Shown: one piece after another, positions 1-8,500 of the stretch
Layout: every line of letters starts with the position of its first letter
Numbering within the stretch: position 1 is the stretch's first letter
NCBI GenBank assembly: GCA_025349905.2
Contig: MU625046.1
Span: 1 to 13,043, forward strand
Direction of reading: 5' to 3'
Origin: Blastocladiella britannica
Lineage: Eukaryota > Blastocladiomycota > Blastocladiomycetes > Blastocladiales > Blastocladiaceae
Length of the DNA: 13,043 nt
Notes under the pieces: generated by a model
Database searches by the model: none
The model's input: the letters and a program-made list of their open reading frames with translations, nothing else
Told to the model about the DNA's origin: nothing
Position numbers and translations under genes: made by a program

Positions 1-413
1 GAGCGCGGATCAAGGCCAAGATCAAGCAGGAATCCAGGATCAAAGTATCAAACGGGTCGGACCGGGAGCGGTCGGCGGAGTCGGGATGAGTGGAAGTAGC
101 TCGAATATAAGAAATCTATTGGAAATATTTGATCCCTGCGCTGGAGCTGGAAAGGTGGGTTGTCGGAATGGCAGTGGAAACCCAGCCTGGATATCCATTG
201 GGTATCGCTGGACTGATGAATGGCCATGGAAGGACCGGCTGGAATATCAACGAGAAAGCCGGAATGGTTTGGCATTGGTAAGAAGATGAGAATTGTAATT
301 CAGATGGAAGGATAGGGACACGGGAATTCCATCCAAAGTAAATCGTTCTCCGATTTCCATGGCAGGTCAGCTTGGAATTCCATCTCCAAAACCGAGTTCA
401 ATATGCAGCCGTG
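1..413 (+). repeat. Left arm of the inverted repeat
   Basis: This arm pairs with 756-1167. The match starts with gagcgcgg at base 1 and ends at gcagccgtg (405-413). The arm holds internal short repeats of GGAATTCCATC and of ATCAA-type words near its outer end. No convincing gene lies within it: the open frames on both strands are short, lack the GC-rich third positions of the host genes and are mirrored in the other arm. Confidence 0.9.
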
Positions 414-427
414 GAGCGCCATGAAAA

Positions 428-685
428 TCACACGCGACGTGGTCGGGGACGGGGACGGAACGAGAATGCGCCAAACAGCATGCGCGCCGGCAAACCGCGG
501 GCCGCCGACCGGATCTGGCGGGCCTTGCGGCGCACGTCCTTGTAGAGCTTGAGGGTCATGGACAGGAACAGGATATTGGCGACGGCCCACACCAAGGCGG
601 CGGCTACTGCCGAGTGCACGAGAGCCCTGGCCGACCGCGAGATGAGCGATGTGCTGCTACTTTCTTCTTTGCTTTTGTTTTGCAT
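428..685 (-). CDS. Small putative single-pass membrane protein in the inverted-repeat loop
   Basis: The frame encodes 85 residues, starts with ATG at 685 and has an in-frame TAA seven codons upstream. After a polar, Ser-rich start (residues 1-20) there is a hydrophobic helix at about residues 26-46. It is followed by a basic stretch with KDVRRKARQIR and a second short hydrophobic patch near the C-terminus. Codons in the middle of the frame end almost always in G or C, as in the window's host genes and unlike the repeat arms. That supports real coding sequence, either captured host DNA or the element's own passenger. I do not recognise the family. The first 15 codons are A-rich, so the real N-terminus could come from another exon. 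Confidence 0.4.
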   Translation of the reverse strand: MQNKSKEESSSTSLISRSARALVHSAVAAALVWAVANILFLSMTLKLYKDVRRKARQIRSAARGLPARMLFGAFSFRPRPRPRRV

Positions 686-755
686 GTGCTTTTTACGGTT
701 CGTTTACGGCTGCATGTGCGTGTGCAGTGTGGCGGCGCAAAGAGGTTTAACAAAA

Positions 756-1167
756 CACGGCTGCGCACTAAAACCAGTTTTGCAGATGGAATTCCAAGCT
801 GGCCTGCCATGGAAATCGGAGAACGATTTACTTTGGATGGAATTCCCGTGTCCCTATCCTTCCATCTGAATTCCAATGCCCATTTTTCTTTCCAGTGTCA
901 AACCAGTCCGGTTTTCTCGTCGATATTTCTGTCAGCTCTTACATTAGCATTTTTTTTGATCAAGTAATAGGATATCCAGGCTGGGTTTCCACTGCCATTC
1001 TGATATCCCACCTTTCCAGCGCCAGCCCAAGGATCAAATATTTCACCAAAAGAATTCTTATATTCGAGCTACTTCCACTCATCCCGACTCCGCCGACCGC
1101 TCCCGATCTGGCCCGTTTGATACTTTGATCCTGGATTCGGTCTTGACCTTGACTGTGGCCCGCGCTC
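756..1167 (-). repeat. Right arm of the inverted repeat
   Basis: This is the reverse complement of 1-413 and almost exactly the same length. It runs from cacggctgc (756-764) to cgcgctc (1161-1167). It differs most from the left arm around 880-960, where it carries a T-run (950-957). The two arms have therefore drifted apart since they formed. No gene is supported inside it. Confidence 0.9.
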
Positions 1168-1288
1168 ACTTGTTGCTTATTCTCGACCTATCAAAAATAC
1201 AATGTGAAGCGAAGGGGAAAGAATACCATATACAACACGCGATCGCCCGTCAAAAAAAAAACATATCCAAGCGCGCATCAAGCGTCGC

Positions 1289-1373
1289 AACGTGTGACGT
1301 TCCGCCGTCATGTTCAATTGACAATGAGGTCAATTGGTTCATAGAATTGACTTGTGCTTTTTGACACAAGTCA
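1289..1373. repeat. Cluster of three short hairpin-forming inverted repeats
   Basis: Three adjacent dyads lie between the inverted-repeat element and the Fanzor remnant. They are aacgt/acgtt (1289-1293 and 1297-1301), caattga/tcaattg (1315-1321 and 1330-1336) and the strongest, tgacttgtg/cacaagtca (1348-1356 and 1365-1373), a perfect 9-bp stem with an 8-nt loop. They could be transposon end structures or an RNA fold. The sequence does not say which. Confidence 0.5.
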
Positions 1374-1830
1374 TTTACATGTCTTTGTCTTGCTTTTCTA
1401 CCTTCGACCCGGACTCCTCGCCCTCGTCCGCCTCCAGCAGCGTCGTCCCTCCTCTCACCCGTCATACAACGAGGTCCAGAAGGAGCAGTTCCAAGAAGAA
1501 TTTGTGCGGATCCTTTCGCCAGAGTGCCGCACGCCTTGCGAGCGCGCCGGCGTGATCGTCGTGACGGGTGACTCGGGTCGGTTCGGGAATCTCCGCGGAT
1601 TTGCGCCGGCGGCGGTGGGCTGGTTTGAGCTCAAGTGCCTCCGCCGCGGGTACACGGTCGTCCGGATGGACGAGTACCGGACGTCCAAGCTCTGCTGTGG
1701 ATGCTACAACGTCCTGGACGACGTGCCGGGCAAGCCGTGGGGGACGCGCGCCTGCCGGGTGTGCAAGTTTGTGATTGATCGTGATGCGAATGCCGCTCGC
1801 AACATGATCGGTCTATTCCTGTACATGTAA
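1354..1830 (+). pseudogene. Fanzor-type (eukaryotic TnpB/IS605 OrfB-like) nuclease, C-terminal remnant
   Basis: The frame encodes the C-terminal third of a TnpB/Fanzor protein, an RNA-guided DNA nuclease carried by mobile elements. Counting from the codon at 1354, a beta-strand region with TGDSGRFGN lies at 66-79. MDEYRTSK at 105-112 holds the RuvC-II glutamate. A zinc ribbon has CxxC pairs at 114/117 and 134/137, and DRDANAARN at 142-150 supplies the RuvC-III aspartate. This order, and the TSK just before the first cysteines, are family hallmarks. The coding signal begins near 1400. There is no plausible ATG, and no upstream RuvC-I, wedge or recognition domain, so the copy is 5'-truncated. 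A TAA at 1828-1830 follows the motif by eight residues. Third positions are GC-rich like the host genes. A spliced gene with distant 5' exons is possible, but the inverted repeat on the left makes truncation likelier. Confidence 0.8.
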
Positions 1831-2442
1831 TGCTTTGGCGGCGCGCGGCCGGACCCGTTCTCGCGCACCAAGAAGCCGCCCGCCCCGGTCTCTGGCAAGA
1901 TGGAGTGGTGCGCCATCCGGCGGCCCCGCATCGACTGGAAGGCCATGCCGTGCTGCCCCAAGACGCGCACGCGGGCCGGTCTCGTCAAGGCTCTCCGTTG
2001 GCAACGGAAGCGGCTCACTTTGGCGACGAGGTGCTTCCGGATGGGCCCTGTCATCGCCAAGTGCAACGACCTCCTCGCCAAGCTCGCCGTGTTCCGCAAG
2101 CACCACGATCAGCAGTGGTCGGCGATGATCGGCGAGTTCGAGCGCGACGATGGGCCACTCGCCAGAGGCAAAGCCGAGACCGAGGCGGACATGGCGTGGT
2201 GTTGGTTGCTGCCGGACTGGTGGACCCGCATGATGGAGGAGGCGGTGGCAGTTGGCGAGAGATGCGGGCCGGCGCATGCGCTGAGGCATGTCCGCCAAAT
2301 GCACGAGGCGGGCAAGTTGGTGAACGTGCCGGCGGTGATGTTGCGCCGTCTTGGTGCGGCGGCGGTAGCGGTCGAGGCAAAGATCAGGGTCAACGCCAAC
2401 GCGGCTTTCGTGGCCCCGACCGAGGCGGCCGTGGTGACGCCG
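1831..2442 (+). CDS. Unrecognised coding-like segment in the same frame as the Fanzor remnant
   Basis: Immediately after the TAA the same frame stays open for about 204 codons with strongly G/C-ending codons, so it was probably translated. The first residues read CFGGARPDPF and could be the natural C-terminal tail of the Fanzor protein behind a premature stop. The first ATG is at 1900. From there a protein rich in Trp, Met and Arg follows, with ALRWQRKRL, CWLLPDWW and several amphipathic helix-like stretches. I do not recognise a family. After 2442 the frame continues only through T-runs to a TAG at 2605-2607, which looks non-coding. GTATGG at 2442-2447 could be a 5' splice site, so a last exon further right is possible but unproven. 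Confidence 0.4.
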
Positions 2443-2711
2443 TATGGGTTTTTTTTTTCCCTCTCTTCTCTTTTTTTGCTCTCGTTTTCTTCTTTTGCTG
2501 TCCTCGTACTTTTTTTTTTCTTTGCGTACTTTTCTTCCACTTTTTTCTGTTGCCCTTCCCCCCCTCCCCTCTTTTATCTGGGATCACACCCACCCTTTCT
2601 CGATTAGGCCTTTCCTTTTGGCGTGCCTGCTTAAGTTCAGGGTCGAGATTACGAGTTTCTGCTTTTCCGATGGATTTTTGGTTTGGTTGAATCAGAACGT
2701 TCCTTCCTATT
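2443..2711. other. T-rich convergent intergenic region
   Basis: This region separates the plus-strand frame on the left from the minus-strand 888-aa gene whose stop is at 2712. Positions 2448-2580 are dominated by pyrimidines on the plus strand, with several T-runs of 7-10 and a run of C. The rest is AT-richer, non-coding sequence. No gene is supported here. An ATTAAA overlaps the stop of the minus-strand gene and might act as its polyadenylation signal. Confidence 0.5.
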
Positions 2712-5413
2712 TTAATGGTGGCCATGCCCACCGTCATCGTGCCCACCGTCGTGCCCGTCCATTCCGACGTGGTGGAAATGCCCGTCGTCGTCGTGGCTCA
2801 GCCCGAACTCGTTCAGATCCACCCCATCAGCACCATCGGCGTGCCCTGCCGCGCCGAAATCAGACACCATTTGGGCCACGGCCGCATCGTCCATGCCCGC
2901 TCCGCCTCCAATGTCCCACCCGTCGCCGGCACCGGAAGACGCTGCCGCCAGCGCATGGTCAAAGCCAGACATGTCTACGTGCGAGGGATCGTCAATGGAC
3001 AGGGCCGAGAACGCCGCTGGATCCACGACAGCAGCGTCCGCCGCGGAAGCCGTTGTTGTTGTTACATCGGCTGCTGCCGGAGATGCGCCGTGGTCAGGAA
3101 CGGCGGCGGGAAGTGGGCCATCGGCCAGCTGCACCTGGTCGTGCCCGGCCGTGTTGGCGAGGTTCAGGTCCATGCCTCCCGCTGGCGCCGTCGAGTCCTG
3201 CAGTCCGTGCGACCCCGCCGCGGACGAACCAGCAGCAGAACCATCGTGTTGCTGCTGCTGGTCTGGGCCATCCACCTGCTTGCCGCCGGAATTGGGCACA
3301 ACCGACGTGGTTGCCGTAGCCTTGGCAGCGGCGGCCGTGTGCTGCTGGATAATGATGTTGGTCACGAGCGCGCCGGCGGTAGCTAGACCGCCGATAGCTC
3401 CGACCGCCTGAATGTACGGCATCGCGCGCTGGATGAACGGCCGCACCGCCACCCCGACCGTCTGTTGCTGGACCTGCACCGCCTGCGAGAGCGATGCGGG
3501 AATGTATAGCAAGAAGCACGCACCCGTCGGCGGCTTGGGCGTGAGCGGCGTCAGCGTCAGGTTGCCCTTGCTCTTTGCGTCGGCAAACAGCATGGTGGAG
3601 GTTCCCGGGTGCGACAGCGCAAATGCCAGCGGATTGTGCGGCAGCTTCAGAAACTCCCACACGCACGACGGCATGGGCGCCACGTACTCGCTCATTCGCC
3701 CCGAGCGGCCAGAGTCGACGCCCAGGTACTGCTCGGTGTCGCTGAGTTGCAACAAGACGCGCGTCCGGTGCGCCGACGCCAGGTCCACGGCGCCGCTGGG
3801 TTTGACCTCGTCGCCCTGCAGCTTGGCCTGGTGCAAAGTAAAGTACGCGGGCAGCGTCGGGTCGGCGCGAATGTCCACCTTGGTCATGGAAAAGGTAGCG
3901 GCCACTCCGCCCGAGGGCGACGCAAACGCCGGGTCCGACGAGCGCGAGATGAAGCTGCCGGAAATGGAGGTGATGGCGATCGGGGTCGAGATCATGGCGG
4001 TTGGGGCCGACGGCGGGCCGGACGGGGGACGCGGGCCGCCGGGGCCACTAGGGCCGCCAGTCGACAAGGGACGCGAGCCCGGTCCCGGCGGGCGCAGCCC
4101 ACCCGGTCCACCCGGTCCACCCGGTCCACCCGGTCCACCCGGTCCACCCGGTCCACCCGGTCCACTCGGTCCACTCGGTCCACCGCCGCCCGGCGGGGGT
4201 CGTGGGCCCATACCAGAGGAAGGGCCGGGACCACCATACGACATGGGAGGGCGGCCGCCATTCTCGGCATACGGCATGGGAGGACGGCCGCCATCGCCAC
4301 CGCCGCCGCCACTGTACCCGCCACCACCGCCGTTGTACCCACCGCCACCATTGTAGCCGCCTCCGCCATTGCCGCCTCCATTGTAGCCACCACCGCCATT
4401 GTAGCCGCCGCCACCAGGAGCACCTGGGCCCATCGGAGGACGACTTGGACCCGTCGGAGGGCGACCTAATTCGTCACGCTCATCAGCGGCTGTTGAGAAA
4501 TGTCAAATAAAGGGGAAAAATTACCTTGAGGAGGCCCAGAGGGACCCATACTGGGTGAACCACCACGGCCAGAGTCGGTCGACTTGCCGCCAATGGACTG
4601 CTGCGAGGGAGGCTGCGAAAGAACGTGCGATTGAGGCGCGGAGGGTGCGGCTGCGGGCGCGCGATCGTCAAAGGACTGCCGCTTGCTCGCTTCCGCTGCG
4701 GCAATGAGGCCATTGTACGCGGCAGCCACTGGCGCAGCGGCCGGGCGCTGGGCGGGCGAGGACGCGGCGGACGACCCGGGCGTGGGACGGGTTGGACCGC
4801 CGGCCACAAGACCACCGTTAATACCACCACTCGGGCTGCGCGCAGACCCGTCGGCCGAGGGGCGGCGCTGAACAGCGTTAGGATCCACCATGCGCGATGT
4901 GCTAGGGCTAGTGGAGCGCACGGGCCCCTTTCCGTCCGCACCAGGACCATCAGCCGCGCCACCGGGGACCGGCTCCAGCTTGAGCATTTTCTCCCACCCG
5001 GCAGCCTCCGCGGCCGCGAGCGTGAACGACCCGGCCTTGACGACCAGCACTTTCTTAGTCGGGTGCGTGAGCGAGAAGAACCCGCCCTCGAACGCGGTCA
5101 TGGTCCACACGCAGAACGAGTTGGGGCTGGCGACGGCGCGCAGCACGCCGTCCTGTTCGGTGCCAATGTACACGGGCGGGGTGCCGAACCGGAACAGCAC
5201 CTGCACTCCCGACTCGGGCGCGTACATGGGCACGGGCGGGGCGCCGGCCGCGTACCGCAGGATGGAGACGTGCGATTTCGCCGTCACGGGCGTGGCCACG
5301 GGCGTCCACGAGTACACTTCGGATGCGAGCGTGCCCGCGGACGCATCGCACACCAGGCGTTGGTTCCAGGCATTGCGAATCAGGGTGGGCCGGACCGAGG
5401 GCGGTTGGGCCAT
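2712..5413 (-). CDS. 888-aa protein with a duplicated CVW/HP domain, collagen-like linker, one hydrophobic segment and His-rich tail
   Basis: Two exons: 5413-4525, a 35-nt GTAATT...CAG intron (4524-4490), then 4489-2712. The joined frame needs the intron, since reading through meets a TAG. Domain A (about residues 70-150) and domain B (about 543-630) are divergent copies of one unit: both have V.L, Y[IL]G, then 19-21 residues to CVW, then 16-18 residues to F.L.HP. The spacing resembles a beta-rich or trefoil-like fold, but I do not recognise the family. Between them lie a Ser/Pro/Ala-rich linker, GGGGYN repeats (about 322-365) and Gly-Pro-Gly repeats (about 400-430). After domain B comes a hydrophobic, Gly/Ala-rich segment at about 657-681, then a Gln, Ala and Asp-rich region and a C-terminus ending GGHGHH. 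A single-pass membrane or cell-surface protein is conceivable. No N-terminal signal peptide is evident. Confidence 0.75.
4102..4182. repeat. 9-bp minisatellite, nine units
   Basis: Seven exact copies of cccggtcca (4102-4164) are followed by two copies of ctcggtcca (4165-4182). The period is a multiple of three, so length changes keep the reading frame. On the coding (minus) strand it gives Gly-Gly-Pro repeats in the linker of the 888-aa protein. Confidence 0.95.
4284..4415. repeat. GGN-rich repeat encoding GGGGYN units
   Basis: On the minus strand this codes for several copies of Gly4-Tyr-Asn with small variations, a low-complexity segment of the 888-aa protein. Units are imperfect at the DNA level, with glycine codons differing between copies. 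Replication slippage plus later drift is the likely origin. Confidence 0.85.
4490..4524 (-). other. 35-nt spliceosomal intron
   Basis: On the minus strand it starts GTAATT, contains TTTGACATT as a possible branch region and ends TCTCAACAG. Removing it joins CAA-G to CC-GCT in frame and avoids the TAG at the end of the unspliced frame. At 35 nt it is close to the known minimum for spliceosomal introns. Confidence 0.8.
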
Positions 5414-5442
5414 TTTTTTTTCTTTTTTCTTATTGCTTTATG

Positions 5443-5451
5443 ATTTATATA
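5443..5451 (-). promoter_or_regulatory. TATA-like box of the 888-aa gene
   Basis: On the minus strand it reads TATATAAAT, about 30 bp upstream of the ATG at 5413. Between it and the ATG the sequence is almost all A (AAGAAAAAAGAAAAAAAA), so the leader would be very short and A-rich. The call rests on sequence and position only. Confidence 0.45.
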
Positions 5452-5573
5452 CAAGGCGTCTTGAGGGAGGGTAGAGAAAAGAGGAAAAAAAAATACGAGG
5501 TGCAATGGATTTTCATTGGCAGCGGTGGCTTTGCGTGTGCGGTCACAGCACCGCCTGGGCACGCGCGCTGCGC

Positions 5574-8500
5574 TCACCGCTCCGATCCCACCGCTTCTGC
5601 GCGCGCCTTCTCGATCCGCGACCGCAACTCCTCGAGTGCCGAGGTCCCCGCCACAGACGATCGGTTCTCGGTTTCCTGCGTCTGCTCGTCCATCATCGCC
5701 ATCATGGTCATGGGGTCGACCGAATCGCCAGCACCCCCACCAGCGGCACTAGCGGCGGCGGCAGCACCACCCGCTCGGCTCTGTGCGCTAGATCCCGCCG
5801 ACCCTTTGCCCGCGCGCACCAGCATGTCCTTGAGATGCCGGTAGGCCGTGGGCTCGTGCACCACAGCCGTCAGCGATGGCGCGTGTTCCAGGAGGCGGCG
5901 GCACTTGGCCTCGACCCCGGTCTCCCACGGCAGGTGCGCCAGCGCAAATGTAACGGCTCGCCACTGCCGCTCGTCGGTCGAGTCCTTGAGCCGCAAACAC
6001 AGCTTCTTGATCAGGTTCTCCACTTGGCGGTCCTTGGTGATGAACCCAAATAGGTACTTGAGCACGCGGTACACGGATGTCTCGTCGTCTTGTGAAGGTG
6101 CTGCGAGTTGGCTCGCGGTGGTAGCCGTGACAGTGCGTTTCGTCTCTGGTCGCGGCTGTGAACTATTGTCAGCCTCCTCGTCGTCATCGAGATCGCTTGC
6201 TTGATCGCCAGTCAACAGCGCTTGCTCTGATACTGTTGGTGTGGGCTCGATCTGCGACCCAGAAAGCGCCCCCAAATCGTCCGTGTTGCCGCTACCAAAC
6301 GCCAGCAAGTTGGACACCGCGTCGCTGAGGTTGTTGTACAGCGCCTGTTCCTTGCCCGCGAGCTCGGCCAAAAACAGCTTCGTCAGGCCCGCGATCCGCT
6401 CGTCGGGATCCTCGAGGCACATGGCCAGCGTGGCCAAGTGTCCCTTGACTTTAACCATGCCGTTTAAGATCAAGTGCAGCAGGACCATGAGCGCGGCTTT
6501 TTTCACGCGCGGGTCGTGCTCGACGGATGTCCGCAGCGCGTCGTACAGCATTGACACGTGCGCATCCACGACCGTGGACCAGCTGACCACCAGGTCCCCG
6601 ACGGCGATCATCACGTTGGACCGCAGCGACACGTCCGGGTCGGCCCCCTGCCGGTCGGCCGTGAGCACGTGGTGCAGGAGCGGCAACTGGTCTTCGCAGA
6701 ACTCGGCCGAGACGCACATGAGTTGCGCGAGTGTCGCCACTGCAATGCGGCGCACGCTCGCCGGCGTAGTGGGCGACGCCACCAGTTCGGCCACCACCGG
6801 GCCGTACACGGCCAGCAGCGCGTCCTTGCCCGCCAGGAGCTCGAGCTCGCGCACGCGTGCCAAGTTGTCGGTGAAGACGTCTTCCACGGACCCGACCACG
6901 CCGTCCATGTCGTCTCCCGACTCGGCACCAGCGCCACCGCCGCCGCGGCTCCGCCCGCTCGCCTTGTGAGCAGGGGTCATGGCGCCGCTGGCACGAGACC
7001 GCCGGGACATGGACAACCGCCGTGCCGCCGCCATATCGGCTGATTTCCGGGAGGCGGGCGTTGCTGCTGTTGCGCGGCCGGACTTGCTTTTTCCTTGTCG
7101 CTGCTTGTACACGGTTTCAATGGCTTCGAGGAGCACCAGCGTTTCGACGGCCACGTGCCCGACCAAAAACAAGAGCTCGGCGAGTGCGCGCTCAGACACT
7201 TGCGCAGAGGATGTTCCAAACACGGCTTGTGACCGACTGCGCAAGACATGGTCGGCGACCTTGAGCGGCTGCTCGCAGATCGCAAAGATCGTGCGCACAA
7301 TCTCTTGTGCCATTGGGAACCACAGGTGGGCGTGAGATGACGGCTCCTCGGGTGCCGAAGTTTGAATCATTGCAGCCAGAGCAGGGAACAGCTCGTGGTC
7401 AATCGAGAGTCGGCCCGGGAGCGACTGCACGATCAGGCACAGGTACCGCGCCAGCACCGGGTCGCGTGCGCCATGGGTGCGGAACGCACGCACCACGACC
7501 GCGACCTGCTCGCCGCCAAGCCACGATGGCTGCGCGCGACAGAGCCACGACAGGACCAGCGCCGCGCCGCGGCGCTGCTTTTGTGGGATCGGAGCGCACG
7601 TGGTGGCCACGTAGGACCACAGCACCGCCGCCACCCGGTCGTCCACGTATCCGGATTTCACTGTGAGGCCGACCACCGCGTCGAGGCACGTAATGTCTGC
7701 CGTGGTGGCGCCGTAGGTCAGCCGCACGAGCGACCGCACCGCGTAGTCGGCCTCGCCGTTCGACACCGTCGTGGTCGCGGCCGTGGGTAAGCGCAAATGC
7801 ACGGACCGGAAGCACTCGACCAGCCGTGTGTGCACGTCCTTTGCGTGGTCCGAGTTGCGCACGTTGAAAATGAGTGTCCACATTTTCGCGAGCCCCGCGG
7901 CCGCGCCGGCCAACCCCGCGCCGTGCGCCTCGACAAAGAAATCCATGGCGTCCATGACCTCAACTTTACTCTTGGACGCCAGCAGCTGCACGAGCGCGGG
8001 CACCGCGACCTTGTCCATAGCGGCAACAAAGCGCTGCAGGTGCGTGAAATACTTGTGGCGCAAGTCGTACCGGTCCATCTTGCGCATATCGGCGTCGCCG
8101 GTCTCGCCCTGCTCGATGCGGTCCAGGACCGCTCGCAGCTCCATGGCATTGGTCTTGGCCAGAGCATCGACGCCCGCCGAGTCGAGCGCGGCCGCGCCGT
8201 GCATCGTGAACGGGTGGCGCACCAGGAACATGGTCACGGCCTTGATGGCGGCGGCGCGCACGGGCTGGTTCTTGTCGTGGAGTCGGCCGACCGCCAAGTC
8301 CATGAGATCGAGCCACTGGTCGGGGAACTTGATGTAAAAGTACTTGAAGTCGAGCAGCTCGGTGATGACCGTCATGACCTTTTTGCGCACTTGGTTGTGA
8401 ATGTCGCGCAGCCGGGCTTTCAGGGCGTCCAAGAGGGTGGCGATCGCGCGCGGAGATTCGTCGAGCGACGGGCCCGTCGTTGCCTCTTCGTCCTCCGCAT

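Larger units (their letters stand above)
1..1167. mobile_element. Large inverted-repeat (fold-back type) element, possibly truncated by the window edge
   Basis: The first 413 bases reappear as the reverse complement at 756-1167, leaving a 342-bp unique loop. Long stretches are near identical, for example about 80 bp around 31-115 against 1053-1137, and the block at 300-390 against 780-868. A section near 210-290 has diverged by substitutions and indels. This is the layout of a fold-back transposon or of a TIR element with very long arms. No transposase is visible in the loop. The left arm begins at base 1, so the true outer end and any target-site duplication cannot be seen. Two tandem genes cannot explain the symmetry, because it is inverted and non-coding. 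The repeat itself is certain; its identity as a mobile element is inferred. Confidence 0.75.

Noticed and set aside
86..1128. Several 67-117-codon frames in the inverted-repeat arms on both strands
   Set aside because: They are mirrored between arms, have no codon bias and no recognisable domains, and disagree between the two copies where the arms diverge.
1813..2304. Minus-strand open frame of 163 codons opposite the Fanzor-linked segment
   Set aside because: High GC content keeps the opposite frame open. Its composition (Arg/Pro/His-rich) is typical of a shadow frame, and the plus frame has the better codon pattern.
1..2711. Giant-virus origin, since Fanzor genes also occur in large DNA viruses
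   Set aside because: No viral hallmark gene is present, the Fanzor piece is truncated with host-like codon usage, and the adjoining genes are intron-rich nuclear genes.
4102..4182. CRISPR-like repeat array
   Set aside because: The units are contiguous 9-mers with no spacers and lie inside a coding region, so this is a minisatellite.
3412..4356. Plus-strand frame of 314 codons with Gly-Pro-Pro repeats resembling collagen
   Set aside because: It is the complement of the 888-aa gene. The GGP repeat reads as GPP on the other strand. Flanking parts lack sensible domains, while the minus frame has a consistent duplicated domain, an intron and a start.
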